DNA from: Hymenobacter cavernae
GTDB taxonomy: Bacteria; Bacteroidota; Bacteroidia; Cytophagales; Hymenobacteraceae
Direction of reading: 5' to 3'
Length of the DNA stretch: 64,000 nt
Assembly (NCBI RefSeq): GCF_014641455.1
Contig: NZ_BMHT01000004.1
Span: forward strand, 579,653 to 643,652
Under the pieces are notes generated by a model that was not told where the DNA came from, did no database searches, and saw nothing but the letters and a program-made list of their open reading frames with translations. How positions within the stretch are numbered: position 1 is the first letter of the stretch; the number at the start of each line of letters is the position of its first letter. Below are positions 26,085-33,542 of the stretch, piece after piece. The translations under genes were made by a program, and so were the position numbers.

Positions 26085-26346
26085 GACGAATGCTTAGCTA
26101 AGAACCGCCAAGTTGCAAAACACGACGCCGTTTTCGTAAACTGCAGTCCCATTTGCCACCAGCTTAGGTGCTCTAATTATGGCCGCAGAGCCTGGCTAAG
26201 GCTGTTTTGAGCATTATTTAAGCATTCCGGAGTCAGTTCTAAGTAATAAAAAAGTATAAAACAGTACATGGTTTACACGTAAGCAACAGCCATCTACCTA
26301 GCTGTTGACTAGTAGCTATTACAATCCCCTCACCGTCTTTTTCTGA

Positions 26347-26790
26347 ATGCAAGCTTACGAGAAAACCTATACCGCACGGTGGGCCGACATGGACCCGAAC
26401 GTGCACATGCGCCACTCCGCCTACACCGATTACGCCGCGCAGTTGCGCCTGGAGTACCTAGCCGACCACGGCTTTGCCATGCACACGTTCGCTAAGCTAG
26501 CTATCGGCCCTATTCTATTTCGGGAGGATACGCGCTTTCTGAAGGAGGTAGGTCTGAGCGAAATGATCCGGGTAACAGCTGAGCTAGCAGGCCTGAACGA
26601 AGATGGCTCGCGCTGGCGCATCGTCCACACGATTTATAAAGCCGACGGGCGTCCCGCGGCTATCATTACCGTTGATGGTGCCTGGATGAATTTGCGGCTG
26701 CGCAAGCTAACTATTCCTCCAGCCGAACTGGTGGAAGTGATGCGTCAGCTGCCCCACCACGAAACCTACGCGGACATTGTGAAGCAGTGA
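26347..26790 (+). CDS. Hotdog-fold acyl-CoA thioesterase, 147 aa
   Basis: 4-hydroxybenzoyl-CoA thioesterase-like (YbgC/FadM type) single hotdog domain. The N-terminal RWADMDPNVHMRHSAYTDYAAQLRLEYL matches the family's (R)WxDxDxxxHxxxxxY active-site strand and helix, with Asp16 as likely catalytic residue. A second block is FREDTRFLKEVGLSEMIRVTAELAGL. It probably hydrolyses an acyl-CoA in the cytosol; substrate unknown. The stop codon lies inside the left arm of a 31-bp perfect inverted repeat. Confidence 0.85.
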   Translation: MQAYEKTYTARWADMDPNVHMRHSAYTDYAAQLRLEYLADHGFAMHTFAKLAIGPILFREDTRFLKEVGLSEMIRVTAELAGLNEDGSRWRIVHTIYKADGRPAAIITVDGAWMNLRLRKLTIPPAELVEVMRQLPHHETYADIVKQ

Positions 26791-26895
26791 ACTGGTGAGA
26801 TAGTGAACTGGTGAGGTAGTGAGTTTAATGTTCTTGATTGTGCACATAGAACATCAAAGTCACCACCTCACCAGTTCACTATCTCACCAGTTCAC
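26787..26895. repeat. 31-bp perfect inverted repeat built of GGTGAACT-type words
   Basis: Arms at 26787-26817 and 26865-26895, without mismatch; each arm is two near-copies of GTGAACTGGTGAGATA. The left arm covers the thioesterase stop codon. It separates convergent genes, so a bidirectional terminator role is likely. Same design as the TAGCTG hairpins but with a different word; 9666-9790 uses similar GGTGA words less regularly. Confidence 0.8.
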
Positions 26896-26899
26896 CACC

Positions 26900-27439
26900 T
26901 CACTGTCTCACCGCACGCGTGATGCGCTCCACTTGCCGCTGGTGGTGCAGCACGTGGTCGATCATGAAGTCAAGGGTTTGATAAATGTTGAGCATACCGG
27001 AGCGTGGGTGCCGGAAAATAGCCCGACTCAGCAGCTTCGACGGAAACTCATTAAGCAGGCGTTCGAGTCGCCGGCGTACACTTTCCCATTCGCTTTGCAA
27101 CTGGCTGAGCGGCGGCGCTTCGGCTGGCATCAGTTGCGCTAAGCGCTTCGGTGATTTGAAGCGCAGAAAAGGCACGCGCAGCAACATCCGGAGCAAGCCA
27201 GAGCGCAGAAAAGCTCCTACACCAGCTGGCGCGTGGCCTTCCTCCTGCTGTACCTTTTTCTCCAGATACTGCTCAATACCCGTTTCCGCCAGCACTAAAT
27301 GCTGCACCACCTGCGCCGCCGACCACTGCTCAGGCCCTGGCGATTGGTGGTCTTTGTCGCCGAGTGCTGCGGCCATCTGAAGCAGCTGCGTAGTAGCTCG
27401 TTCAAGCTGCTCGAAGCGAATGTGCAAACGGTGATTCAT
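26900..27439 (-). CDS. DinB-like four-helix bundle protein, 179 aa
   Basis: Sequence features of the DinB/YfiT superfamily: PEQWSAAQVVQHLVLAETGIEQYL near the N-terminus, with the first metal-binding-type His, and IYQTLDFMIDHVLHHQRQVERI near the end, with the HxxxHH-type ligands. Such proteins often bind a divalent metal and include thiol (bacillithiol) transferases. The exact activity is unknown. Starts at ATG 27439, 139 bp upstream of the divergent DUF296 gene. Confidence 0.75.
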   Translation of the reverse strand: MNHRLHIRFEQLERATTQLLQMAAALGDKDHQSPGPEQWSAAQVVQHLVLAETGIEQYLEKKVQQEEGHAPAGVGAFLRSGLLRMLLRVPFLRFKSPKRLAQLMPAEAPPLSQLQSEWESVRRRLERLLNEFPSKLLSRAIFRHPRSGMLNIYQTLDFMIDHVLHHQRQVERITRAVRQ

Positions 27440-27578
27440 AAGCAGAGCGAATTGGGTGGGAGAGAAGGAAAGCTCAGCGCTAGATACGAGAAATCAACTT
27501 ACTAGGGCGCAATTAACCTTCCGCAAGCTAGCTTGTTCGTTTCATGTATGTTCCGGTAGTCTACAAGCTATAAACCTC

Positions 27579-28157
27579 ATGAAAGCCAGCCACTTCAAAC
27601 ATCTCGCCGCTACGGCCTTGCTAGTAGCCAACCTTAGCTTAAGCGCTCAGGCGCAAGAGTATGTAGCACCAGTACCGTCGAAACCTGTTGAGCTGGGGAA
27701 GGCACCGGGGTTAAAAGTAAAGCTGCTGAGTACTGGTGGGCAAACCAAAACCTACGTCCTGGTTTTTGCCAAGGGTGACGAAGTGGTATCGGGCTTAACG
27801 GAGTTTGCCCAAAAATATAATGTAAAGAGCGCCCACTACCAGGCTATCGGCGATGCCACATCGGCCAAAGTAGGCGTGTATGATTATGACCGTAAGATGT
27901 TCAAAGTCATACCCATTGCCGAGCCCGCGGAGGTAACCACCATGACCGGCGACATTGCCGTGTTCAATGGCAAGCCGGTAGCACATTCGCACGTCAACCT
28001 AGCTACCCCCGACGGCCTCGTGCACGGAGGGCACCTGCTGGAGCTGATTATCGGTCCGACAATGGAGCTGTTTGTGACGGTTGAGCCGACTCCGCTGTAC
28101 AAAAAGCTGAATACCGAGTTTAACGCCGGCGTAATAGATCCGGCTCTGGCTAAATAA
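27579..28157 (+). CDS. Exported PPC/DUF296-domain protein, 192 aa
   Basis: Start at ATG 27579, giving a signal peptide ending SAQAQ; the longer frame to 27456 lacks one. The remainder is a PPC (DUF296) domain: VLVFAKGDEVVSGLTEFAQKYNVKSAHYQAIGDATSAKVGVYD, then MTGDIAVFNGKPVAHSHVNLATPDGLVHGGHLLELIIGPTMELFV. The His-rich strand (HSHVN...HGGHL) matches the conserved metal-site region. PPC domains are often labelled DNA-binding, but export to the periplasm argues against that here. A strong hairpin terminator follows at 28236. Confidence 0.85.
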   Translation: MKASHFKHLAATALLVANLSLSAQAQEYVAPVPSKPVELGKAPGLKVKLLSTGGQTKTYVLVFAKGDEVVSGLTEFAQKYNVKSAHYQAIGDATSAKVGVYDYDRKMFKVIPIAEPAEVTTMTGDIAVFNGKPVAHSHVNLATPDGLVHGGHLLELIIGPTMELFVTVEPTPLYKKLNTEFNAGVIDPALAK

Positions 28158-28235
28158 AGCCGATGTGCGCTGTGGCGAAAGACCTAGGTTTCTGTATGGC
28201 CTAATCGTATCACTCTCAGATCAAGATCAGCACAA

Positions 28236-28274
28236 ACAGAAAGAGCCGCCCTTGTTATGGGCGGCTCTTTCTGT
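28236..28274. terminator. Rho-independent bidirectional terminator
   Basis: Perfect 16-bp stem, arms 28236-28251 and 28259-28274 (ACAGAAAGAGCCGCCC), with a 7-nt loop and A-rich/T-rich flanks on both sides. It lies between the convergent DUF296 and pdhB genes. Confidence 0.85.
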
Positions 28275-28299
28275 GTTATAAAGCTATAGAGAAGCTAGG

Positions 28300-29283
28300 T
28301 TAGGCTTTCTGGTACAGAACACCTTTCACCGCCTTCACCGTGCGGGCCACGTTGGGCAGCGACGCTTCGATGAGGGTAGGCGCGTAGGGCAGCGGTACGT
28401 CGGCGCAGGTGATGCGCTCTACGGGCGCGTCGAGGTAGTCGAAGGCGCGGCGCTGAATGATGTAGCCCAGCTCGGAGCTGATGCTGGCCAGCGGCCAAGC
28501 TTCCTCCACAATCACCATGCGGTTGGTTTTCTTCACCGATTCTACCAGCGTGTCGTAGTCGATGGGGCGTACCGAGCGCAGGTCGATTACTTCGGCTTCG
28601 ATGCCTTCTTTGGCAAGCTCGTCGGCGGCGGCATACACCACTTTCATCATTTTGCCAAAGCTCACCAGCGTTACGTCTTTACCCTGGCGCACTATGTTGG
28701 CTTTGCCGATTTCCAGCAGGTACTCTTCTTCCGGCACCTCGCCTTTGTCGCCGTACATCAGCTCCGACTCCATGAAGATCACCGGATCGGGGTCGCGAAT
28801 GGCGCTTTTCAGCAGGCCTTTGGCGTCGTAGGGGTTAGAAGGAACGACTACTTTCAAACCGGGGCAGTTCGCGTACCAGTTCTCGAAGTTTTGGGAGTGC
28901 TGCGACGACAGCATGCCCGCGTTGCCGGTTGGTCCGCGGAACACGATGGGGCAGGAGTACTGTCCGCCCGACATCGAGTAGATCTTCGCGGCGGCGTTGA
29001 TTACCTGGTCGATAGCAACCAGCGAGAAGTTGAACGTCATGAACTCAATGACCGGAATCAGGCCGTTCATGGCAGCTCCTACGCCGATGCCAGCGAAACC
29101 TAGCTCTGCGATGGGCGTGTCAAGCACGCGCTCCGGGCCGAACTCGTCGAGCATGCCCTGGCTTACTTTGTAGGCGCCGTTGTACTCAGCCACTTCTTCG
29201 CCCATCAGGAAGATGCGCTCGTCGCGCCGCATTTCTTCGGATAAGGCTTCACGCAAGGCTTCCCGGAATTGGATGGTCCGCAT
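28300..29283 (-). CDS. pdhB: Pyruvate dehydrogenase E1 component, beta subunit
   Basis: Beta subunit of the alpha2beta2 E1 enzyme that decarboxylates pyruvate with thiamine diphosphate and passes the acetyl group to lipoyl-E2. Landmarks are IQFREALREALSEEMRRDERIFLMGEEVAEYNGAYKVSQG, TPIAELGFAGIGVGAAMNGLIPVIEFMTFNF (ThDP-contacting Glu), GPTGNAGMLSSQHSQNFENWYA and VIDLRSVRPIDYDTLVESVKKTNRMVIVEE. Length 327 aa is standard. Its C-terminus faces the 28236 terminator. The other PDH subunits are not adjacent, as is common in this phylum. Confidence 0.96.
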   Translation of the reverse strand: MRTIQFREALREALSEEMRRDERIFLMGEEVAEYNGAYKVSQGMLDEFGPERVLDTPIAELGFAGIGVGAAMNGLIPVIEFMTFNFSLVAIDQVINAAAKIYSMSGGQYSCPIVFRGPTGNAGMLSSQHSQNFENWYANCPGLKVVVPSNPYDAKGLLKSAIRDPDPVIFMESELMYGDKGEVPEEEYLLEIGKANIVRQGKDVTLVSFGKMMKVVYAAADELAKEGIEAEVIDLRSVRPIDYDTLVESVKKTNRMVIVEEAWPLASISSELGYIIQRRAFDYLDAPVERITCADVPLPYAPTLIEASLPNVARTVKAVKGVLYQKA

Positions 29284-29390
29284 AGGTATTGGTTGACAGA
29301 GAAATCGATAAACTCAGAAAGAAGAAAAGCCGGTGGCAAACCGGCCCGTAAAGCTACAACGCTTGGCGCGGATGGGCAAATTAGCCAGGC

Positions 29391-29538
29391 AGAACGTCAG
29401 GCGGAGCTGATCGAAGCATCTCTACCGCTTCGTTAGAACGTCATTTCGACCAACGGGAGAAATCTCACGCGCTATGGTAACTTCTGACGTCTGCAACGAA
29501 GCGATAGAGATGCTTCGATCAGCTCCGCCTGACGTTCT
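29391..29538. repeat. 44-bp near-perfect inverted repeat upstream of pdhB
   Basis: Arms at 29391-29434 and 29495-29538 with one mismatch; the arm includes GGCGGAGCTGATCGAAGCAT. The 60-nt loop carries the GTCATTTCGACCAACGGGAG unit shared with 21133 and 44634. It is nested: an inner family unit inside a larger cruciform. It lies 100 bp upstream of pdhB, where a terminator for pdhB is not needed, so it looks like a mobile or dispersed element. Confidence 0.8.
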
Positions 29539-29588
29539 CAAAGAGCTTTGGTGATTTTTAAATAGCCTTAAACTTTTATTGTCAAGTT

Positions 29589-29641
29589 TTTGAATAATTA
29601 TCTTAACCTTTCCACCTTTGTAAGTGTAATGTACTTACAAA
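29589..29641 (+). promoter_or_regulatory. Orphan Bacteroidota promoter with overlapping dyad operator
   Basis: TTTG at 29589-29592, 20 bases, then CACCTTTG at 29613-29620 match the -33/-7 promoter pattern. A dyad TTTGTAAGT-N7-ACTTACAAA (29617-29641) overlaps the -7 end and the likely start site. GTAAGT/ACTTAC dyads are the kind of site bound by HxlR-type regulators. No intact + strand gene follows; the next + strand coding trace is the HxlR remnant at 30087. Confidence 0.55.
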
Positions 29642-29643
29642 AA

Positions 29644-29672
29644 TAGCCGGCAGCCACACGGGCCACCGGCTA
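29644..29672 (-). terminator. Hairpin terminator for the 47-aa ORF
   Basis: TAGCCGG/CCGGCTA outer stem with GGCC/GGCT-type inner pairing. On the minus strand it is followed by ATTTTTG. It starts five bases after the stop codon of the small minus-strand ORF and supports that ORF being transcribed. Confidence 0.6.
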
Positions 29673-29676
29673 CCCA

Positions 29677-29820
29677 CTACTTGAACAATTGAGCGGCTAA
29701 GTAGACAGCGCCACTAGCCCCTCCAATTGCTCCCAGCACCTTCACAAGGAAGACGCTGGTTACCCGGAATCTGCACTCGAAGTACAGTTCATCCGAGTCC
29801 GTACGAGCCCTTTTTTCCAT
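29677..29820 (-). CDS. Small putative membrane protein, 47 aa
   Basis: Hand-translated from ATG 29818-29820 to TAG 29677-29679. It has a charged N-terminus (MEKRARTDSDELYFECRFR) followed by one hydrophobic helix (VTSVFLVKVLGAIGGASGAVYLAAQLF) and a final Lys. A terminator-like hairpin follows the stop and an AACGGAA purine stretch precedes the start. No family recognised. It lies where the body of an HxlR gene seems to have been lost, so it may have come in with the insertion. Confidence 0.45.
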   Translation of the reverse strand: MEKRARTDSDELYFECRFRVTSVFLVKVLGAIGGASGAVYLAAQLFK

Positions 29821-29859
29821 TTCCGTTAGAAGTTAGGGTGTATCAGCACCCAATCTTCT

Positions 29860-29891
29860 GAAACCCCGAACGGGCCAACGTTCGGGGTTTC
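29860..29891. terminator. Strong hairpin upstream of the 47-aa ORF
   Basis: Perfect 13-bp stem GAAACCCCGAACG with a 6-nt loop. It has the look of a terminator, but no intact gene ends here: an HxlR fragment reads + strand from further right, and no minus-strand gene lies to its right. Probably a relic or leader hairpin. Confidence 0.55.
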
Positions 29892-30009
29892 GCCGTTTAT
29901 AGGCAACCGTGTTGGCGGGGTGTTTACCGTACGTTGCGCTAAAGATACCAGGCTAGCCTTGTTTCCCGCTACAAATTCAGTCAAGTTGATCCGGCAGGAG
30001 TTGGCTTAA

Positions 30010-30390
30010 TGAGGTGTGTGGCTGCGCCACAGGGGATTACAAATCCCCAACTCGCTACAGCCGGATTATAAATCCGGCCGAGCTAGGGAAGTACGCCTAT
30101 CCTGAAATTCGGCCTCGCGTGGAGTACGAGCTAACCGCCAGCGGCCAGCAAGCTCTACCGGTAGTAGACAGCATCATAGCCTTCGGCCGACAGTATTTAT
30201 AGAGGAACCGCTCGGCCGGATTTATAATCCGGCCGTCAGGAGGGGCGGACTTGCAGTCCGCTACGTTGGCTGGAGCGGTGCTACCTAGGCTAGCTATTGA
30301 GAAGACGTGCAGGTGACCTGTGTGGCTGCGCCACAAGGGATTACAAATTTCCAGCTCCCAACAGCCGGATTATAAATCTGTCGGAGTTGG
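30010..30390. repeat. Cluster of REP-like palindromes flanking an HxlR fragment
   Basis: Two direct copies of a ~75-bp module (about 30010-30086 and 30315-30390, roughly 80% alike) each contain GTGTGGCTGCGCCACA, GGGATTACAAAT and CCGGATTATAAAT. Between them at 30205-30275 are a third CCGG-TTATAAT-CCGGCCG unit and GCGGACTTGCAGTCCGC. Each unit is a short G/C palindrome with an AT centre, the layout of REP elements mobilised by REP-associated tyrosine transposases. No such transposase is in the window. Confidence 0.7.
30087..30202 (+). pseudogene. C-terminal remnant of an HxlR-family regulator
   Basis: The last ~38 residues (GKYAYPEIRPRVEYELTASG, then QQALPVVDSIIAFGRQYL) match the end of the HxlR winged helix: PPRVEYxLTxxGxxLxPVLDxLxxWG. 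The reading frame upstream is only palindromic repeat DNA, so the DNA-binding helices are gone. It is flanked directly by REP-like modules. Confidence 0.75.
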
Positions 30391-30447
30391 AGTCATCTGG
30401 TTTCGCACATTGAGTATCTTGCTTCATTACTGGTATAAATACTCTCT

Positions 30448-31311
30448 ATGAATGCCTCTGAAATTTCGCAGCTAAAAAAAGAAGTAATTAAACGTGCTGT
30501 ATCTGAGTTCAAGGAGTCACAAGGGACTATATATGATATGATGTGTGACAGTGAGGTGTATTTTAAGCTAGGACCTCTAATTGATTTTATTATCAGCAGA
30601 GCAATTAGAGTTAACCAACTCACCAAGCAAGGAAGCATTGAAGATGCTGAGATATTGTTTAGATCGATGCTGGAAGGCTTTATGAAACTCCTGTACATCA
30701 TCACTGCAGAAACTGATGATGAATATAAAGAGCGCGTGAAAGAGTACTATATTATCCTAGGTGATATAGAAAGGTTAAGATCATCCGACAAGTACAAAGT
30801 GTTAGTAGAGGCAAAAATCAATAACGAATTAGATCCTTATTCTAAGCTGATCCTGACTTTAGAGGAAGAAGAAGCTCTGAAGCAAAAGGAGAGTTGGTCA
30901 AACCGGAAGTATAGACAACAAGTCAAAGCTAAGTGGTCTTACAGTGAGCTAAGTAAGTATTTGGCTGACAGCTTGAAGGGAGGTGTTTTTGTACCTCTAG
31001 TGTTATTAGACCACTATTACAAACACGCAAGCCATATAGCTCACGCCGATCAGACTATTTTTAAGAATAAGTGGATGGAGCCGTTCATTGGTAACGAATT
31101 CAAAAGATTAACTAATTTAGGTTATACAATTAAGTTACTGAGAATAGTTAATGAGTTAATATTTTGGATAGGATTAGAGCTAGCTAAGTTCGTTAGGAAT
31201 GAACCTGTTTATGATATTATATTTAATCGCTATACCAATTACAAGAAAGATATTATTGTTACTCATAATTACGTAGCGACTATAGCTATGAATGGAGGAA
31301 GGAATTCCTAA
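30448..31311 (+). CDS. AT-rich gene, possible DUF5677-type protein, 287 aa
   Basis: Base composition is clearly AT-richer than all neighbours, with AGA, ATA and TTA codons frequent, suggesting recent transfer. The protein is mostly helical. A segment RAIRVNQLTKQGSIEDAEILFRSMLEGFMKLLYI and a later DHYYKHASHIAHADQTIF (His-rich, conserved SxxxHA-like) resemble DUF5677 proteins, a family of unknown role often found in accessory DNA. No signal peptide. The only ACCTAGG-like site is at 30756. It stands alone beside the REP-like cluster. Family call is tentative. Confidence 0.6.
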   Translation: MNASEISQLKKEVIKRAVSEFKESQGTIYDMMCDSEVYFKLGPLIDFIISRAIRVNQLTKQGSIEDAEILFRSMLEGFMKLLYIITAETDDEYKERVKEYYIILGDIERLRSSDKYKVLVEAKINNELDPYSKLILTLEEEEALKQKESWSNRKYRQQVKAKWSYSELSKYLADSLKGGVFVPLVLLDHYYKHASHIAHADQTIFKNKWMEPFIGNEFKRLTNLGYTIKLLRIVNELIFWIGLELAKFVRNEPVYDIIFNRYTNYKKDIIVTHNYVATIAMNGGRNS

Positions 31312-31340
31312 TTCATACAAAGTAATTCAGAAACTTCACC

Positions 31341-33149
31341 CTACCGCAGCGCCTCCAAAAACGTCTTGCTACGCGCATAATCCTGAAACTCCAGGTCCTC
31401 CACGGCGCGATTAGCGTAGCCCCTATCTAGCTGCACGGCGTGGCGGAGTTGCTGACCTAGCACCGTTTCGTTTTTGGCGCGGGCTGCTACCACGGCTTGG
31501 CAATAATAAGCCAGTGCATCGTTGGGCTTCAGTAAAGAGGCTTCGTAGTAGAGCACCGTGGCGCCGCCGTGGTCACCTTTCAGCAGGTGGACCAGCGCCC
31601 GATTCATCAGGTTCTGGTAGGTTTTGTTGCTGTAGCTGAGGCTGCCGAGCGCATCATCTAGCTGGCCGATTTCAATTTCCAGAGCGGCTTTATCGGCGAA
31701 TACTTTGTAGAGCATCGGGCGCGAGCCACCTAGCTTGATGGCGTAGTCGTAGCTCTGGAGGGCTTCGAGCCGGTCGCCAGCGCGGTGGTAGGCGCTGGCG
31801 GCGCGGTAGAACACGGCGGCGGTAGGGTTGCGGTGCGCGGCCAGGATGAAGTTGGTGGCGGCGCGGCGCAGGTAGGCCCGTTCTACTTTCGGGTTCACCT
31901 CCTTTTCGGAGCGCAGCTGCAACACGACTCCTAGGTTGTAGTACGCCTCCCAGCGGCCGGTCGTGGCCACCGAGGTTTCGTAGATGCGCTGCTTTTCGGC
32001 TAGTAGCGGCGTGAGCTGGGCCGAGTAGCGCAGCTCCTCCGGCGTGAGGGCATCGGCTTCCATCTGCTTCTCAACGATCTTCTTGGAGAGCAGATAAATC
32101 TCGGAATCATAGCGCTTGGGCGCGGTGTACCGCACGGCCACCGTGCCAAAGCGCATCACGGGGTAGATGTACTGCTCCAGGTAATCGTAGAAGGAGAGGG
32201 TGTGCAGGCGCCGCTCTTTCTCGGCAAAGCTCCCCGGCGTGTCGTTGATGATGTAGAGCACCGAATCAACTTGCTCGGGCTTCAGAGCAGAAGCCTGCAC
32301 CTTGTTCAGAAACAGATCCCAGCGGCGGTGATAGGCTACCGTTTCAAACTTGATGCTGCGGACCGAGTTCTGGTACGAGTAGTTGTCGACGCGCTTTTTG
32401 TAGTAGCGCAGCAGGGTCTGCACGCGCTTGTCGGCCAGGCGCGGGTCGCGCATGTCGAGCGAGTCGGGCGAGTGGCCGGCTATCACCATCACCTTTTCCG
32501 TGTGCTGGTTGGCATCAATAAAATCTTCCAGCGCTGCCACGTTGGTACCTAGGTAGTTACGAATGGCCGCCTGCCCGGCATCGAAGAAAAACGGCAGCAC
32601 GCGGGTGCCGCTCATGTTGTTGCTGACGCTGCCCGCCACAATCTGAATGGCCGTATCCTGGCGCACGACCAGGCGCCCGGTCGTCACGATGCCGCGGGCC
32701 AGGGTGATTTCCGGCGCCCGCCGGCGGGTGCTTTCGTCACCTAGCTTGTACACTTCCGGTGTGGCCACGAGCAAGCCGGGGTTTTTAACCGGGACGTAGG
32801 GAAAAGAAAATTGCTTGGTGATAACCAGCTGATTCTTCTGCTCGGGGTCGTACACGTACTCGCCGGAGATGAAGGCGATGCGCCCCACGGTATCTTCGCG
32901 CAGGCCGTTGTCGTAGCGGTAGCGCAGGTTGAGCCGATAGGCTTTGCCGCTCTGTAAGTGTTTGACGGGCACGCGCGCCGTGACTTCAAACAGCACGTTT
33001 TCGCCGTTGCTATCCAGCACCGAGGGCTGTACGCTGACCTGACGGCCGCCTTCCGCAACCTTCAGCATACGAGGCAACGTACAACTGGTAAGCGTACTTG
33101 TAGCTAGCAAAACCAGCGCGAACGGCAACCGGCACAAAACACTTTTCAT
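31341..33149 (-). CDS. Lipoprotein with OmpA-like and TPR regions, 602 aa
   Basis: Start at ATG 33149, giving a lipoprotein signal with lipobox Cys at 23 (LTSC); a longer frame to 33200 lacks a signal. Order: N-terminal beta domain (~25-180) with VSVQPSVLDSNGENVLFEVTARVPVKHL, then an OmpA-like part (VLPFFFDAGQAAIRNY, VMVIAGHSPDSLDMRDPRLADKR) that could bind peptidoglycan, a long helical linker, and ~5 TPRs near the C-terminus (AVFYRAASAYHRAGDRLEALQSYDYAIKLGG). Likely a periplasmic envelope-anchoring protein; partners unknown. The OmpA motif is more divergent than usual. Confidence 0.75.
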   Translation of the reverse strand: MKSVLCRLPFALVLLATSTLTSCTLPRMLKVAEGGRQVSVQPSVLDSNGENVLFEVTARVPVKHLQSGKAYRLNLRYRYDNGLREDTVGRIAFISGEYVYDPEQKNQLVITKQFSFPYVPVKNPGLLVATPEVYKLGDESTRRRAPEITLARGIVTTGRLVVRQDTAIQIVAGSVSNNMSGTRVLPFFFDAGQAAIRNYLGTNVAALEDFIDANQHTEKVMVIAGHSPDSLDMRDPRLADKRVQTLLRYYKKRVDNYSYQNSVRSIKFETVAYHRRWDLFLNKVQASALKPEQVDSVLYIINDTPGSFAEKERRLHTLSFYDYLEQYIYPVMRFGTVAVRYTAPKRYDSEIYLLSKKIVEKQMEADALTPEELRYSAQLTPLLAEKQRIYETSVATTGRWEAYYNLGVVLQLRSEKEVNPKVERAYLRRAATNFILAAHRNPTAAVFYRAASAYHRAGDRLEALQSYDYAIKLGGSRPMLYKVFADKAALEIEIGQLDDALGSLSYSNKTYQNLMNRALVHLLKGDHGGATVLYYEASLLKPNDALAYYCQAVVAARAKNETVLGQQLRHAVQLDRGYANRAVEDLEFQDYARSKTFLEALR

Positions 33150-33317
33150 AAGGGAAATACGGGCGGAATGCGGCGCAGAATATCGGGATAACAAACGCAA
33201 AGCTGCGGCTTCTGCGGGGAAATTACGTTGATTTTCTGCGGATGTGCTTGTAAGCTGCTCGGTTTGGCGTTATTTTAAGGTGCTTTAGCTGAGCTAATTG
33301 ACTAGAAAGGAGAAATT

Positions 33318-33536
33318 ATGAAACGTATAACTGATTTCATTGAGAAGCAGAGTTTTGGAGTCTGCAACGCTCTGGGAAACCGGTTGGGTTTCTCCACTAG
33401 CAGCGTACGGCTATCTTTTATTTACGCCTCTTTTTTTACGTTTGGCTCGCCGGTGGTGCTGTACTTCGCGCTGGCGTTCTGGCTGAACGTGCGCCGCGCC
33501 ATGCGCCGGCAGCGCAGCACTGTCTGGGATTTGTAA
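33318..33536 (+). CDS. PspC-domain small membrane protein, 72 aa
   Basis: Short protein with the PspC pattern: FGVCNALGNRLGFSTSSVRLSFIYASFFTFGSPVVLYFALAFWL. A G-V-C-x3-G start, a VR arginine before the membrane helix and one long hydrophobic segment at ~27-56 match PF04024-type proteins, followed by a basic tail. In other bacteria PspC takes part in envelope stress signalling. Alone here, with no PspA or PspB nearby. A GAAAGGAG ribosome site precedes the ATG at 33318. Confidence 0.8.
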   Translation: MKRITDFIEKQSFGVCNALGNRLGFSTSSVRLSFIYASFFTFGSPVVLYFALAFWLNVRRAMRRQRSTVWDL

Positions 33537-33542
33537 CAGCTG

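Noticed and set aside
28889..29103. Short + strand frame inside pdhB
   Set aside because: Shadow of the minus-strand pdhB gene.
29391..29538. Insertion sequence at the 44-bp inverted repeat
   Set aside because: Only 60 bp between arms and no transposase frame; at most a non-autonomous element.
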